Assembly: GCF_910594005.1 (NCBI RefSeq)
Contig: NC_057825.1
Coordinates: 46,097,037 to 46,161,036, forward strand
DNA: 64,000 bases
Direction: 5' to 3'
From: Cervus elaphus
Taxonomy: Eukaryota > Chordata > Mammalia > Artiodactyla > Cervidae
Shown piece after piece: positions 34,791 to 47,235 of this stretch; within the stretch, counting starts at the first letter, position 1; each line of letters opens with the position of its first letter. Under the pieces are notes generated by a model, which saw only the letters and a list, made by a program, of their open reading frames with translations, did no database searches and was not told where the DNA came from. The position numbers and the translations under genes are program-made.

Positions 34791-36549
34791 AGGTGATATT
34801 TAAAAATAAATTATAATGATTGTTTTTTACAATTATCTTAGTGGAAGTCAAATCATTTCTGTTATCAAAAAGGAAACTTTTCACTCCAGCCTAGTGGTAT
34901 TTACATCACTTCTGTCAGCACTGCTTAAAACTCATAGACTCTGTTTGATTTTTGAGGTGTTAGACTTTTGTTTGAAGAATTTGCCCACATTTGTTTTATA
35001 TCAGTATCTTATCTCTGCAAGAAATATTGATAGGATTATGGTACAAAATCAATGAGAAAGAGATATAATAGATCCTTTGGAAATAAAAATTAAATAAAAA
35101 AATTAAACTTATCAACTATAAAGTCCATGTTAATGTGGTAGCTCCTATATCTATCAAATAAGTATGGAAGCTATTAAACAGAGGAGATTATTTGCATTCT
35201 TGACATTTTTATAAGCATACACTAATAAATATAAGTAATAATACTTAATGGCTGTCAACATTTTGTTAAACTCATCTTCTGTAATGAGATAAAAAAAGCA
35301 TAGCATAGTGGAAAATATTTCCTTACTCTCTCCATAAATTTTTCCTTTGATTTTTAGTCATAATGCTCTCTTTGATTTTTCCCTTGGCAATACCATTTTT
35401 GATTCATGAGTATGGGAAAAGCTTCCCTGATGTGCCCATAGTTTTCCTGCATGTATTCTCAGTGTTCTCTCTTTTTCTCAATCTCTCTCTCTCTCTCTTT
35501 TTACTTCCCCCTTTCTAATGCCTGCTAGCTGTCTTATTGATCAAGACAGTCCCTCATAACTCTCAGGGTTGGATGGACAAAATCCAATTGACTGGCTAAG
35601 GGCTTGATTTAAAGGCTGAAAGTAAAAAACAAAAACAAAACCTATTTACACCTCAGTCTAGATTTCAGCACTTTCAATAGTCTATATTTACTATACATAA
35701 AGCTGATTCATTGATAGCTATCTTACTCTCATTCTAGTTTTCCACTGATATAGAATCATTAAGTGGCAGATTTTAATTAGTACCTTGAAAACTCCAACAA
35801 ATAATTTCAGTATCAAAGTGGTTTTCATCAGGTTGAGATAAAGAAGGATAGCAGGGCAGAGAGGCTGGTAAGTGAAAGAAAAGACTAAAGATGCAGAAGT
35901 ATATCTCCACAAGATATTTCACTCCAGTTTCGTCTAACCTGGGAATTAGTCAAAATAGTCACAGTGACTATTGTGTTATCCTTTCTTTCCCTTTGTTTAA
36001 AGTGAATTTTTTTGTGCTTATCCTGCTCATCTTTCATACTGTATATTAACAGACACAGAAATACATATCTTGAGTCATTGGCGTTACATACAAATGTGAC
36101 CACATCCCAAGTGGTTGGGCTTTGAGCTGGAAACATGAATTAACTGAAACTAATGATGATACTCACTTCAGGGAGGGAACAAATATGTTCATATATGAGA
36201 AGGACTCTCATCTTTGTCAGGTGATCAAAGCACGAACTGATGAGAGCTGTTGTCCCCCACTGATAACCATTATTCACTGTTTCCCTTAGTAATAAAATCT
36301 CCAAGTTATATCTGGACCTATAAGAAAAATATTCCCCTGCCTTTATCATAGGTAGCTATGACCACTGTACTAAACTGTGACAAAGGAATGTGAGTGGAAG
36401 TAGTAGGTGCAAGGAATATCCTAAAAGGAAGGAGAAGCACATCCTTCTTTTGTATTCAGTATGTACTCTGAACTTCATTTGTCTCATTAGTAAATACAAA
36501 GGACATTTTCTAGAATAATATCAAAGGTCATTACCAAGTCTAAGAAGTC
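34791..36549. other. unassigned AT-rich unique sequence
   Basis: No gene recognised. The frames at 35718-36349 on the minus strand lack familiar motifs. A CT-rich microsatellite lies at 35465-35500. Confidence 0.5.
35465..35500. repeat. CT-rich microsatellite
   Basis: Interrupted (CT)n ending in TTTTT. Confidence 0.85.
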
Positions 36550-36562
36550 TATCACTTTCTGA

Positions 36563-36780
36563 AAGTGTTAGTCAGTCATTCAATCGTGTCTGACTCTTTG
36601 TGACCCGATGGACTATAGTCCATCAGGCTCCTCTGTCCTTGGAATTCTCCAGGGAATACTGGAGAATACTGGAGTGGGTTGCCATTTTCTTCTCCAGGGG
36701 ATCTTCCCCACCCAGTGACTGAACCCCGGTCTTCCGCCTTGCAGGCGGTCTCTTTACCGACTGAGCCAGCAGGGAAGACT
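36563..36780 (-). mobile_element. SINE Bov-tA with 13-bp TSD
   Basis: Antisense Bov-tA between identical tatcactttctga at 36550-36562 and 36781-36793. Inside, gaatactgga is duplicated at about 36653-36673, a small tandem gain. Confidence 0.96.
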
Positions 36781-36867
36781 TATCACTTTCTGATAAACCT
36801 TTAAAATTTACCTCAGAAAGATATAGCCAGAATTTGCCACTGGTAAGTTTTTTAAAGTAGATGAAGA

Positions 36868-37684
36868 TTTTTAAATTAATTTTTATTGGAGTATAGTTGC
36901 TTTACAATGTTGTGTTAGTTTCTACTGCATAGCAAAATAAATCAGCCATACATATACACATATCCCCTCTCTTGGATTTCCTTTCTATTCAGGTCACCAC
37001 AGTGCAGTAAGTAGCATTTCCTGTGCTATACAGTATGTCCTCATTAGCTATCTATTTACCGTATCAATAGCATATACTTGTCAATCCCAACCTCCCAATT
37101 CCTCCCATCTCCCCTTCCCACTACCCCCATTTGTTCTCTACATCTGTGTCTCTATTTCTGTTTTGCAAATAAGATCATCTACACCAGCTGTCCCCAACCT
37201 TTTTGGCACCAGTGACCAAACTGTGAAAAACAATTTTTTCACAGAGCGAGGATGGTTTTGGGATGATTCAAGTACATTACATTTATCATGCCACCACTGA
37301 TCTGACAGGAGGCAGGGCTGAGGTGGTAATGCTGACAACAGGGAGCAGCTTTAAGCACAGAGGAAGCTTCTCTGGCTCACCAGCTGCTCACTTCCTGCAG
37401 TGCGGCCCAGGTCATAACAGGTCACAGACCGGTAACCAATGTGTGGTCCAGAGGTTTGGGACCCAGATCCCATTTTTCTAGATTCCAGATACATGCATTC
37501 ATATATAATATTTGTTTTCTGACTTATTTCACTCTCTATGGCAATCTCTAGGTCCATCCACTTCTCTACAAATGACCTAATTTCATTCCTTTTTATAGCT
37601 GAGTAATATTCCATTGTGTATGGAAAACACACTGTATGTGTATGTATGTATATATACATACCACGTCTTTTTTATCCATTCCTC
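36868..37684 (-). mobile_element. L1, 3' segment of a 5'-inverted copy
   Basis: Antisense L1 3'UTR and ORF2 end: tattggagtatagttgcttt, ggtccatccacttctctaca, gctgagtaatattccattgt. It stops at 37684. From 37685 the L1 sequence runs on the plus strand. A hAT element splits it at 37185-37466. Confidence 0.88.
37185..37466 (+). mobile_element. fossil hAT DNA transposon nested in L1
   Basis: Terminal inverted repeats: CAGCTGTCCCCAACC at the left, and ggtttgggacccag at the right, whose reverse complement is similar. The body includes tttttggcaccagtgacc, gggatgattcaagtacatta, ctgatctgacaggaggcagg and cacagaccggtaacc. The L1 continues on both sides. The 8-bp TSD has decayed. It has no transposase frame. 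Confidence 0.85.
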
Positions 37685-37964
37685 TTAAATGCTGGAGAGT
37701 GTGTAGAGAAAAGGGAACCTTCATACACTGTTGGTAGAAATGTAAATTGATACAGCCACTATGGAAAACAATACAGGGGTTTCCTAAAAAGCTAAAAATA
37801 GAACTACCATATGACCAAGCCGTCCCACTCCTGGGCATATACCCAGAAAAACCATAATTCAAAAAGATACATGCGCCCCAATGTTCATTGCAGCACTATT
37901 TACAATAGCTAAGACATGGCTGCAACATAAATGTCCATCAGCAGAGGACAAAGAAGATGTGGTA
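37685..37964 (+). mobile_element. L1, inverted 5' segment of the same copy
   Basis: Sense L1 late ORF2 sequence: aaatgctggagagtgtgtag, acactgttggtagaaatgta, caatgttcattgcagcacta. It ends in aagaagatgtggta (37951-37964). The same element position opens the minus-strand segment at 37662-37684, so the two share about 20-25 bp at the inversion breakpoint. Confidence 0.88.
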
Positions 37965-38523
37965 GAAATGAAACTTTTTTTAATTCCAACAACTTTCTTT
38001 CTTTGGTTTTATCATTCTTATAAAGTGTCACATTCCCAATCAGAAAGGAAGCCTGTTAAGTTATTTCTGAGTAGTGATGGTAGAGGAAATAAGTGACTTC
38101 ATACCAGTGTGTTGGTGACACTCTGCATTAATCCTCCAGAGTGTTTGCCTTTTGAGGAAAATAAATACACATACACATACTACACAGACATCTCCTTCTT
38201 TTAGAAAGCTTGCCTTATGCCATTTTGCTTTTACAAAAGACCAACATTATTATCTATTTTCACTAGCCAAAACAAACCTGAGAAAAGATTTTCACTTCTA
38301 TGAAAAGGAAAGCTGATTCTTCACTTTAAATCATTTTGGCTTAAAAGTTTTCATAGGAACCTTCTACTTTTGAATACTCAGAGATATACACACACCACAT
38401 AGGTATTCTCTCTGTGTACATATACATATACATGTGTGCATATGCATACACACATACATAAGACAGGAAAATGTTTGCCTTAAAAAATTAATTTCACATG
38501 ATAGAATTTTACACATCCTATTC
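37965..38523. other. unassigned sequence
   Basis: No gene. A low-complexity CA/TA-rich patch lies at 38385-38462. Confidence 0.5.
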
Positions 38524-38567
38524 ACACAGAATAGTAATTTGAAGTCCACACAGAATAGTAATTTGAG
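38524..38567. repeat. 23-bp tandem duplication at SINE 5' flank
   Basis: cacacagaatagtaatttga occurs at about 38524-38543 and again at 38547-38566. Confidence 0.9.
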
Positions 38568-38814
38568 GACTTTCCTGGTGGCTCAATGGTAAAAAAAATC
38601 TGCCTGCCAATGCAGGAGACGTGAGTTTGATTCCTGGTCCAGGAATATCCCACATGCCACAAGGCAACTAAGCCCATGCATCACAACTACTGAGCCTGTG
38701 CTCCCCAGCCTGGGAGCTGCCAGAGAAGCCACCACAATGAGAAGCCACTGCACCACAACTAGAGAAAAACCTGCAGATCCAGCTCAGGTAAAAATAAGTA
38801 AATAATTTTTTAAA
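38568..38814 (+). mobile_element. CHR-type cetartiodactyl SINE with 11-bp TSD
   Basis: The head is tRNA-Glu-like (ctttcctggtggctcaatgg), but the body differs from Bov-tA: ggtccaggaatatcccacat, aggcaactaagcccatgcat, cacaactactgagcctgtg and agaagccaccacaatgagaa, ending in an A/T-rich tail. agtaatttgag flanks it at 38557-38567 and 38815-38825. It is the only one of this family in the window. Confidence 0.92.
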
Positions 38815-38825
38815 AGTAATTTGAG

Positions 38826-39240
38826 ATACCTGCATTTTCTTCAATTCCTCAAAGCCTAATTTTGTGGTTATAAGCTTTAGTCAATAAATAACACTGATCA
38901 CCACAGTAAGTCAATTTATGACAAATGACAGTAAATGCATCTAAATAGCACACTTTAAAAATCTGTGAAATAACTTCAATTCACTGCATTTGAACTTCAT
39001 ATCAAAGTAATAATTGTGAGTTCCATGAGAAAGATATGCTTCCTCAAGCAATAGAATTGTATGTTATCCCATTCTAGTATTGTATACCTGCCAATTACTA
39101 CATATTAAAAATGTTTTCCTGTATCCAAATACAGGCATTCTTTTTATGCTCACAGTTTTCTATCAATAGCTACTTTCCCAAAGATTTGATCATGTTTCTA
39201 GTACTACAGTTAGAATCAAATTTTGCATATTTAACTGCCT
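38826..39240. other. unassigned sequence
   Basis: Nothing recognised. Confidence 0.45.
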
Positions 39241-39250
39241 ACAGTAATTA

Positions 39251-39378
39251 CTGGAGAAGGAAATGGCAACCCACTCCAGTAATCTCGCCTGGAGAATTCC
39301 ATGGACAGAGGAGCCTGGCAGGCTACAGTCCATGGGGTTGCAAAGAGTCAGGCATGAATGAGCAGCTATCACTCACTC
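39251..39378 (+). mobile_element. SINE Bov-A2-type with 10-bp TSD
   Basis: A headless body (gagaaggaaatggcaaccca to aagagtcaggcatgaatgag). acagtaatta flanks it at 39241-39250 and 39379-39388. Confidence 0.95.
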
Positions 39379-39388
39379 ACAGTAATTA

Positions 39389-41704
39389 TAGGATGATAAA
39401 TAGAACTGAGGTCTGTAAAAGGAGAGGAGTGCATATTAATTTTTTAGAATTTATTAATAAAATTAGCCTCTGGTATTAATAATTGCATTCTTTCTAGGAT
39501 ATAGTTTGAAATAAGAATATGCAGGATTTGATCCTTTGGTGTACTAGCTGTAGCTATTATATTGATTGAAAGCTGCCAGATAAATTGCTTTTCAGTTACA
39601 AGGTGTTGACTGGATCAGAGACTGATGATTTCAATAAATAAAGAAGGAGAAATTTCTGAGCACAGCATTAGTGTCAGAATCAATGAATTGTTCCTGCTGA
39701 GTATTTGTTAGTATACCTAGAAATATAAAACTAACTTTAGAGACAGCTCTGACATTCCAGGGAAAGTTAATGAAAAATTTAACCCTTCACTCCAAGTTTA
39801 CATTTCCCTCTGTGACTTGATTTGAATATTAAAAGTAGAAATTTAAAGTAAATTGGTAATAATCTGCCCTACACAGGTACTGTTATGCTGAGAAATAGCA
39901 TCTTCATGTTAGTGGCCGAGATGCCAACGACATTCATCTGTTGATTTACCAAATGATCACTTTGCATCAGGACTTCAGTTTCAAAGCAAGATTCTACATT
40001 AAAGGAAAATAGAGCACTCTAGGGAAGTTCTAGTGAAAGATGATACTTATCAAAACATTTTGATAACAACTGTCCCTGTATGGATATGATGGAAAACATG
40101 GCAAAGAATCAGTGTGCTGGTCATTCTGATCTTTGGATGGAATTTTCATTTTTTTAACTTGATTTTGTTTATGCATCAAATAATCCTTTTATTTTAATGA
40201 AAGTACTATGCAAGATAATTGGTGGATATAACTGATTTTATCAAATCACTGTGTATTTTAAAAAATACCTAAAACTCTAATACCACTTGAGTAAATCACT
40301 GAATCAAAGTATCACTTGTAAGCAATGAAGGAATGTTGATTTTGTTTAATGTTTGGGGGCTTTTAATTGGCTCTGCTTCATTAAGATTCTCCTGTTTTCA
40401 CTACAAATGTTAAAAATACTCAACAATAAACTTTCATCCCAATTTGTGTTTTTGAAAAATAATTTCTGGTAAGGAAAATTTCTGTTGGCTGCATTTCTTC
40501 AGCTCATTTCAACAGATTTTATTTTTTTCTCCTGACATTCCTCAGTTCTAATTCCATCTAATTGGCAAGTCCAGAGAGAGTACAAACATTAGTCTTGATG
40601 CTTTAGAGAAATTAAAAATGCTTCATTTGAACCTAAGTGCCTGGCAAAGTTATGTATTTGGCAAAGAGCCATACTGATCATATTTTAGAAACTGGGATGA
40701 AACTATTTTATTTCTTAATTTCAGAGACAAAAGAATATAAATTATTATAAAAAGTGTATCTCAAATTATGATGACAGTTTTAGAACACTTTTACTGATTA
40801 TGGATCACATAATTTCATTAGAAAAAGCTTCTTCATAACTGCTTTTTATTGTTTATAGTTACGTTTTGGGAGACGTGATCTGACACATGGTATGTTTGAA
40901 TATAGGAATTAATAAGTTAGATTTTAATGAGCCTCACTGAATAAAATGCAATACTATATTTTGAGTGACATAGAATTTCTCTCTAATATTTTCCTTTATG
41001 TTTAAACAAATTGCTCAAGGTGCTTAAAAACTGTTCTGCTTGATTGTAGTTATATGCAAGCAGGAAGGCTATTATGGAAAGTTCTTTTTGAAAGGTGTTA
41101 GTCTTTTCATAATATTATATTTGAAAAAATTAATAGGAAAATAAAATGTTTTAAATTATTAGGTTTCATCTATCTCTTTTATAAAATGTCTTATTTTCAG
41201 TTCATGTTCTTTTAATTTTTTAAAGTGTGTATTACAATTTTAGTCTTCTAATTTCATTAATCCAACCTATAACACAGAGGATTCCAGAAAAGAAATGCCT
41301 AGGGAAGGCAAAGGAGCAAGGAAGATTTAGGTTTCAACTGTTTGTTTTTCTTTGCAGCAAAGCTATTCTCTATAGAAACTTCTGTGTCTGTGAAGAAGGC
41401 TTGGGGGATTTGTTAGCATCAATATTTGTTTAAGCACACCTTTGACATTCTTATTTGATAAAATTATTTGTGCACAGACCCAACGAGGAAAACATTTCCA
41501 TTATGCTAATAGTAAAGAGAATACATTACCATCTAAGAAATTATATTCAAAGAAACTTGGAATCAACCTAAATATTTTTTAACAAGGAAGTTGAATAACA
41601 TTTCCGTACTCTATTCATTCTCATTGACCCCTTTCCATCCTCACTCCAGGTAGGAATGTCATCTTTGAGCAGCAGAATAATGCATTAAAATTAAGTCACT
41701 TGAA
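39389..41704. other. repeat-free unique block
   Basis: 2.3 kb with no element I recognise and no convincing exon. The frame at 41227-41433 follows a pyrimidine-rich stretch ending in cag but has no known motif. Confidence 0.5.
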
Positions 41705-42020
41705 AAGTGAAAGTGAAAGTTCGACTATTTGGGATCCCGTGGACTGTAGCCAGACAGGCTCGTCTGTCCATGGGGATTTTTCAGGCAAGAATACTGGAGT
41801 GGCTTCCCATGCCTTCCTCCAGGGGATCTTCCCAATTCAGGGATCAAACCCAGGTCTCCCACATTGCAGGCGGATTCTTTAGCAGCTAAGCCATCAGAGA
41901 AGCCCCAAAATACTGGAGTGGGTAGCCTATTCCCTTTTCCAACTGATTTTCCCCACCCAGGAATCCAAGCGGGATCTCCTGCATTGCAGGTGGATTCTTT
42001 ACAAGGGAGCTACCCCGGGA
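41705..42020 (-). mobile_element. dimeric Bov-tA SINE
   Basis: A complete antisense Bov-tA (41705-41906) ends in the inverted head gccatcagagaagcccc. It is followed directly by a second antisense partial copy (41907-42020) starting at atactggagtgggtagccta and ending at its own inverted head. Two tRNA-like heads in tandem mark a SINE dimer. Confidence 0.9.
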
Positions 42021-45000
42021 ACATGAACCGTTAATCAGGGAAATATCATTTTGTCCTAGATATATGCCTAGACTTAAGAATGTACTGTCATGATGAAATG
42101 GGTCAAGGGTTTACAATTTGTATGAGTCAAGAGTTTGAGCCAAAATTTGAGATTGAAGGAGTGACAGTATGAAATAGAATGAAATGGATAGTGGGACAAA
42201 AAGATGAAGCCAATTATAGGAACGAATAAGACATGCTGACCAAAGTCAAGGATGAGGGAAATTTTACTGCCCATATTAAACAAACTCAGCTAAGAATACA
42301 AAGCAAATACAGAGGAATAGCGTATAAATCTTTTTATTACCCCTTGGACTCCAAGTATATTAATAGTTGAGGAGTATCATAGGGTTATTTCTGATAAAGA
42401 CTGTCATTTGATCTATTCAAGTATTTTAGGAATATTCACATAACTATCTTCTATCAGTGATGACATGAACATTCTGAAGTGAAGACATTTCCAAGTCTTT
42501 TTGAAAGTTGAAAACAGAAAAAACACAAATTAAATTTACTTACTAAATATATTAATGAAAAAGTATTATGCTTTGCTTTATAAAAGCAAATATTCCTAAA
42601 ACTATCCCCTTGGTATTATAAAAATCAAATTTAGTTGCAATAAACCACTCGAGTAACAGAGGACTCATCTCCCACTTGTTTTCATTGAATTGTGGGATTA
42701 AGTAACATATCTGGTTTTTATTTATGTGTGTATAGTTAAAGGAATATTAGACTGTGAATATGGAGATCTGATGACTTTTCATGTATTTGTGACACTATAA
42801 AAATATTTAACTTATTTTCCTCAGCTTTTCATATGTTTTTAGATCCCCTAGATGCTCATTGATTAATTTATTTCACTTTGTTTTAACACGGAATTCAAGT
42901 AAACCACTTAATAATAATTTTTATTTCATATATAGGATACATTATTAAAATAAGGTTATTTAAATTTTAAGTATATATGTGATAGTGTTTATGCAAATTT
43001 ATTCATGTTTATATATAGAAAATGAAATACTTATACAGATAAGGTAATATTCTTACATATTTTGTGTTAAGACTTCTGGCATTCTACTTATTTAAGCATA
43101 AACCTGGAAGAAATGTAAGGCATGATATACCTTTTAAATAATAGACTTCATATCTTTTAGACATTGGTGATAGAATACATCTGTCCTCAATTTGCACATG
43201 TGGTTCACTGGAAATAATTTATTTGTAAACTTAAGCACAGTGTCTAGTACATAAAGAGAACACAAAAGGTATATGTATAATGCTATTGCTCATCATCATC
43301 ACAATGACAATAATAATGATACTTATGCTATTCTTTTATTATTATTATTACTGGTTGACTTTTATGAAGAACTCAAGGCTCTTGAACCCTGGTCATTTTA
43401 TTTCCTGATACCTATCCACTCAAATGTAGAAATGTTAACAACACATTTATCGGATCATGGTCAAGGATATTGATTATATTCCAATTCTAGATGAAGAGCT
43501 TTTAAGATCTAGTACAGTTCTAATATATTCAAGCTCTTTGGTTCATTGTCATTCTCTCTGTCCTAGCTGGAATATGGGGTGATCAAAGGGCATGAGCCCC
43601 CCTGCTTTCTGGGACATTCTTCTTTCCTAAGATCTGTGAGAGATAATGTAGATCAACTCTGTGTTAAACATTAGGGAAAATATGCACTTTCCTTCTTTCC
43701 TTAGACTTTTTCTTGTTTTCAAAACAGTAAGTTTTATAGATAAAATTTAGAGAAAAGAGAACTGAGGAATCCATTAGATCTATTAGAGTAAAAATCTCAG
43801 GCCTACTTTCTCAGCAGAAGAGTTTTCCTATCTATGGAGTCCAATTTATTTCACTCACCTTTGAGGTTTAGGCCCACATGGAAATAAGAATAAAATGTTC
43901 CTTCCTTGCTGTCCTCTGAATCTAAATCTCCATAAAGATACATGTACTGTAATTGTTGTCTTAGGATAAACTTCAGGACCTTCTCTAATAAACTTTCCAT
44001 CAGGCCCAGGATTATAAAACTTCATAGATAACATATTCCGTTACCTATTTCAATCCATTAACAAGGAAGCTATTTGAGAGCTAATGGAAAGGAGACCGAG
44101 AACAAAACAAAAAAAATTTTAAGTGACAACATAGGAATATCATGACATTAACAAAAGAGCAAGAAAAGTTAAATCAGAATAAGTTATTTGGTGTATGAAA
44201 AGTTGTTTCTGAGATTTGTGGCATAAGAACACAGACATTCTGGAGAATCTAGAAACTCCCCATGTATCACACTTTCTAGGTGAATATTCACACTTCAAAA
44301 ACTTCTGTATTTACTAGAACAGGGTATAATACCTTCTAGCAATTTTGTAACTGGTAGCTTATTATTGGAAAAATTCTGGTTATGGTACTTTTAGAATATC
44401 TTTAACAAACTTTAAATTTTAGATGACTTGACACAATAGAAATTTCTAGCTTAGACAACATTTCAGTGCAGTTTCTCTTGGCTACTTTCCTCTGCATGAA
44501 GCTTCATGAATGCAGATTGATTTCATCATATTCTCTATGGTCTTGTAATCCTCACATTCAACATCAAATGAAGGAAAAAGTAGTGAAGACATACTATACT
44601 TTAAAAATCAGAAAATTTCATGCTTCAGTTCTGTTCATATTCCACTAGTGAAAGATAGCTTCCTCTCAACAGTACATTCATTATTATGAAAAATAAAATA
44701 CATTTTTGGTAAATGTCTCCTCCTGGTATTGAAAGAAAATAATAATATTTTGCCACTGTTCTGATGGATATTGTGCTTTTTCCTATGTTAAATGACATAT
44801 TTTCTTCTGACCCCAAAATTGTGAAAAGATTTTATCCAAAATTATTAAGGTGTATCAGATAATTCTAGATGGCCTGATTTTTAACTGACATTCTTTTAGT
44901 AAATCGATATTTAATAGCTTCTAAGTGGCCAGAAATCATCAATAATTCTCAACATTTTGAAGCAAATTTAGGAAAAAAATATCATGAGTCATTTTCCCAC

Positions 45001-46049
45001 AAGTAATTTATTGACACACTTGATTCTTGTATTCAAATGTACACTTTACAGGCTTGTTTCATTATTTCAAGATCAAGATGGCTTTGGTTCTTTAAATACT
45101 CTGTTTCTTGTTTACGTGTGCAAATCTCAGATTATATTTATTTTCTAGACTTCAGGAAGAGTTCCTGAAGAGGGTATGCAGTACAGGTCTCCACTCACCT
45201 TCCTTACACTGTGCTAACCTGCATCCTCTGCTTATTTATGCCAAGAATTTAAACCTAATGCCCCAGCTCTGGCAAAAGGCATCCTTTCAACTAAAGCCTC
45301 TTTTCTTTCTCTCTTCTATTACAAGGCTAGCAAATCAAGCTTAATGTTGCATTTCACTACCCACTGACTTGTTACCACTTAGTTTTCCCTAGAATTGAGT
45401 CTGATTCTCATAGCTGTGTTAAGCAACTCATTTTTTTTTTTCTTAATATTGTGGCTGGAATTTTATTTTTTCATAGTATATAAGAGAGAATGAAAAATAA
45501 GGTAAAGCACAATGCAGAAGAAGATAAATGAAAATGTATGCAAAATATTATTTCAGAAATAGGATCAAACAAGAAGGAAAAATGTAAAAAAGAAGAAAAA
45601 GTTGTTTTCTGATTCTTGCTGCATTCACTAGCAGGATGCACATACACTATATGTTTCATATGTTTAGTTATATATGATTAATTTGAGAGCAAAAATAGCT
45701 GTTTATGTTAAACAAGTTCTAAAGGCATTCAAGTAAGAGTCAGATGAGAGTATTAAGATTTAGAGATAATTGGTGTTTTGCCGCTTGAGGAGACCAGACA
45801 AAAGAATACATATTTCTAATGCTTAAATCTCTGTGCTAATTCTTCTTGGCTTAAAGACATTCTCAGAGAGTTTCAGCCAGAAAAGAGAAAACTTATAAAT
45901 TTGCATTACAAAAATAATATGCCCAATAGTCTTAACCCAAGCTTTTATGAACACTCAATCTACCTGTTAATACATTTACAATAGAACTTGGGCAAATGAG
46001 CAACTTCTAGTATCAAGAGGTCTTTTTATTTCATCAATTCTATTCTGTT
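42021..46049. other. long repeat-poor unique block
   Basis: 4 kb of AT-rich DNA with no recognised young transposon and no recognised gene. A (TTA)n run lies at 43335-43351. The frames at 44466-44816, 45108-45344 and 45471-45659 lack motifs. Confidence 0.5.
43225..43330 (+). mobile_element. possible MIR/L2 tail
   Basis: agcacagtgtctagtacata resembles the common MIR/L2 end. The rest is weak. Confidence 0.3.
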
Positions 46050-46247
46050 CTGTGCTCAGTCGTGTTTGACTCTTTGTGACCCTATAGACTGTAGCCTGCC
46101 AGGCTCCTCTGTCCATGGGAGTTCCCAGGCAAGAATACTGGAGTGGGTTGCCATTTCCTCCTCCAGGGAATCGTCCCCACCCAGGGTCAAACCCATGTCT
46201 CCTTCATCTCCTGCATTGCAGGTGAATTCTCTACCACTGAGCCACCA
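46050..46247 (-). mobile_element. SINE Bov-tA
   Basis: Antisense body from gtgctcagtcgtgtttgact, through the inverted B-box region (cacccagggtcaaaccc), to actgagccacca. The head is truncated after the inverted A-box part. Confidence 0.92.
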
Positions 46248-46485
46248 TACTGAGTAGTTATAGGTTTTAATTTTTCTTGTTTTTTACTGTATGACAATTT
46301 ATATAAAACTCTTAATAAGAATGTGGGGAGTGCTAGGTACTAAATATATATTAATTTCTGTCTTATGGCTTTCTAATTCCAAGATGAATGTATATATGAA
46401 ATAACATATTTTGTAAAGGTAAGTATTTTGTAAAGATAAGTAATCAATATTGCCAATGCTTAAATCTACAAGTTGCAAAACAAGA

Positions 46486-46676
46486 AAGTGTTTGTCGTGT
46501 CTGACTCTGACTCTATGGAGTGTAGCCCACCAAGCTCCTCTGTTGTGGAATTCTCCAGGCAAGAATATTGGAGTAGGCAGCCATTCCTTTTTTCAGGGGA
46601 TCTTTCCAGTGCAGGGATTGAACCCATCTTTTACACTGAAGGCAGATTCTTTACTGTCTGAGCCACCAGGGAAATC
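46486..46676 (-). mobile_element. SINE Bov-tA
   Basis: Antisense body from gtcgtgtctgactctgactc to the inverted head gagccaccagggaaat. The ctgact word is duplicated near the left end. The two plus frames are shadows. Confidence 0.92.
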
Positions 46677-47097
46677 ATGTAGTTCTAAATCACATATTAT
46701 TTGGTCATAAAGTACTTGTCTGCTGGTTCTTTTCTTTAACAGACAATGAAATTTTGAGAATTATAAATATACCATAAGTGATTATCAGTAGATAAACTCT
46801 ATAATCAGTAGATTTTAGTCCTTTCTTCATGTTAGAATTCCTGTAAAGCTGTTATAGCATGCCAGTCTCTGGATTCTGAAACCCTCACATCCCCAAATTC
46901 TGTTTTTTTAAATCTGTGATAAGGCGAAAATATCAATATTTTTCAAAGCTCCAAATAATATGCAGGTATTTTTGTGTTTTACTTAATCAAAAATTCATTG
47001 TAAACAGTATTAATGCCATGAAGAGATGTTTACACTTATGGTCTATTTGTTTTCATTACAATTTATTCCTCTGTCTCTAACAATTGGGTTCTGCTAT
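46677..47097. other. unassigned sequence
   Basis: Nothing recognised. Confidence 0.45.
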
Positions 47098-47107
47098 ACT
47101 ACTCTTG

Positions 47108-47225
47108 ATGGACACGGGTTTGAGTAACCTCCTGGAGTTGGTGATGGACAGGGAGGCCTGGCATGCTGCGATTCATGGGGTGGCAAAGAGTCGGACACGA
47201 CTGAGCGACTGAACTGAACTGAACT
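47108..47225 (+). mobile_element. BovB 3' stub with near-perfect TSD
   Basis: The last 118 bp of BovB: gagttggtgatggacaggga, gcaaagagtcggacacgact, then a (GAACT)n tail. The direct repeats are actactcttg (47098-47107) and accactcttg (47226-47235), one mismatch. Confidence 0.92.
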
Positions 47226-47235
47226 ACCACTCTTG

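Noticed and set aside
41330..41433. Pyrimidine tract plus cag followed by a short frame, like a splice acceptor and exon
   Set aside because: No donor site, no known peptide, and such motifs are common by chance in T-rich DNA.
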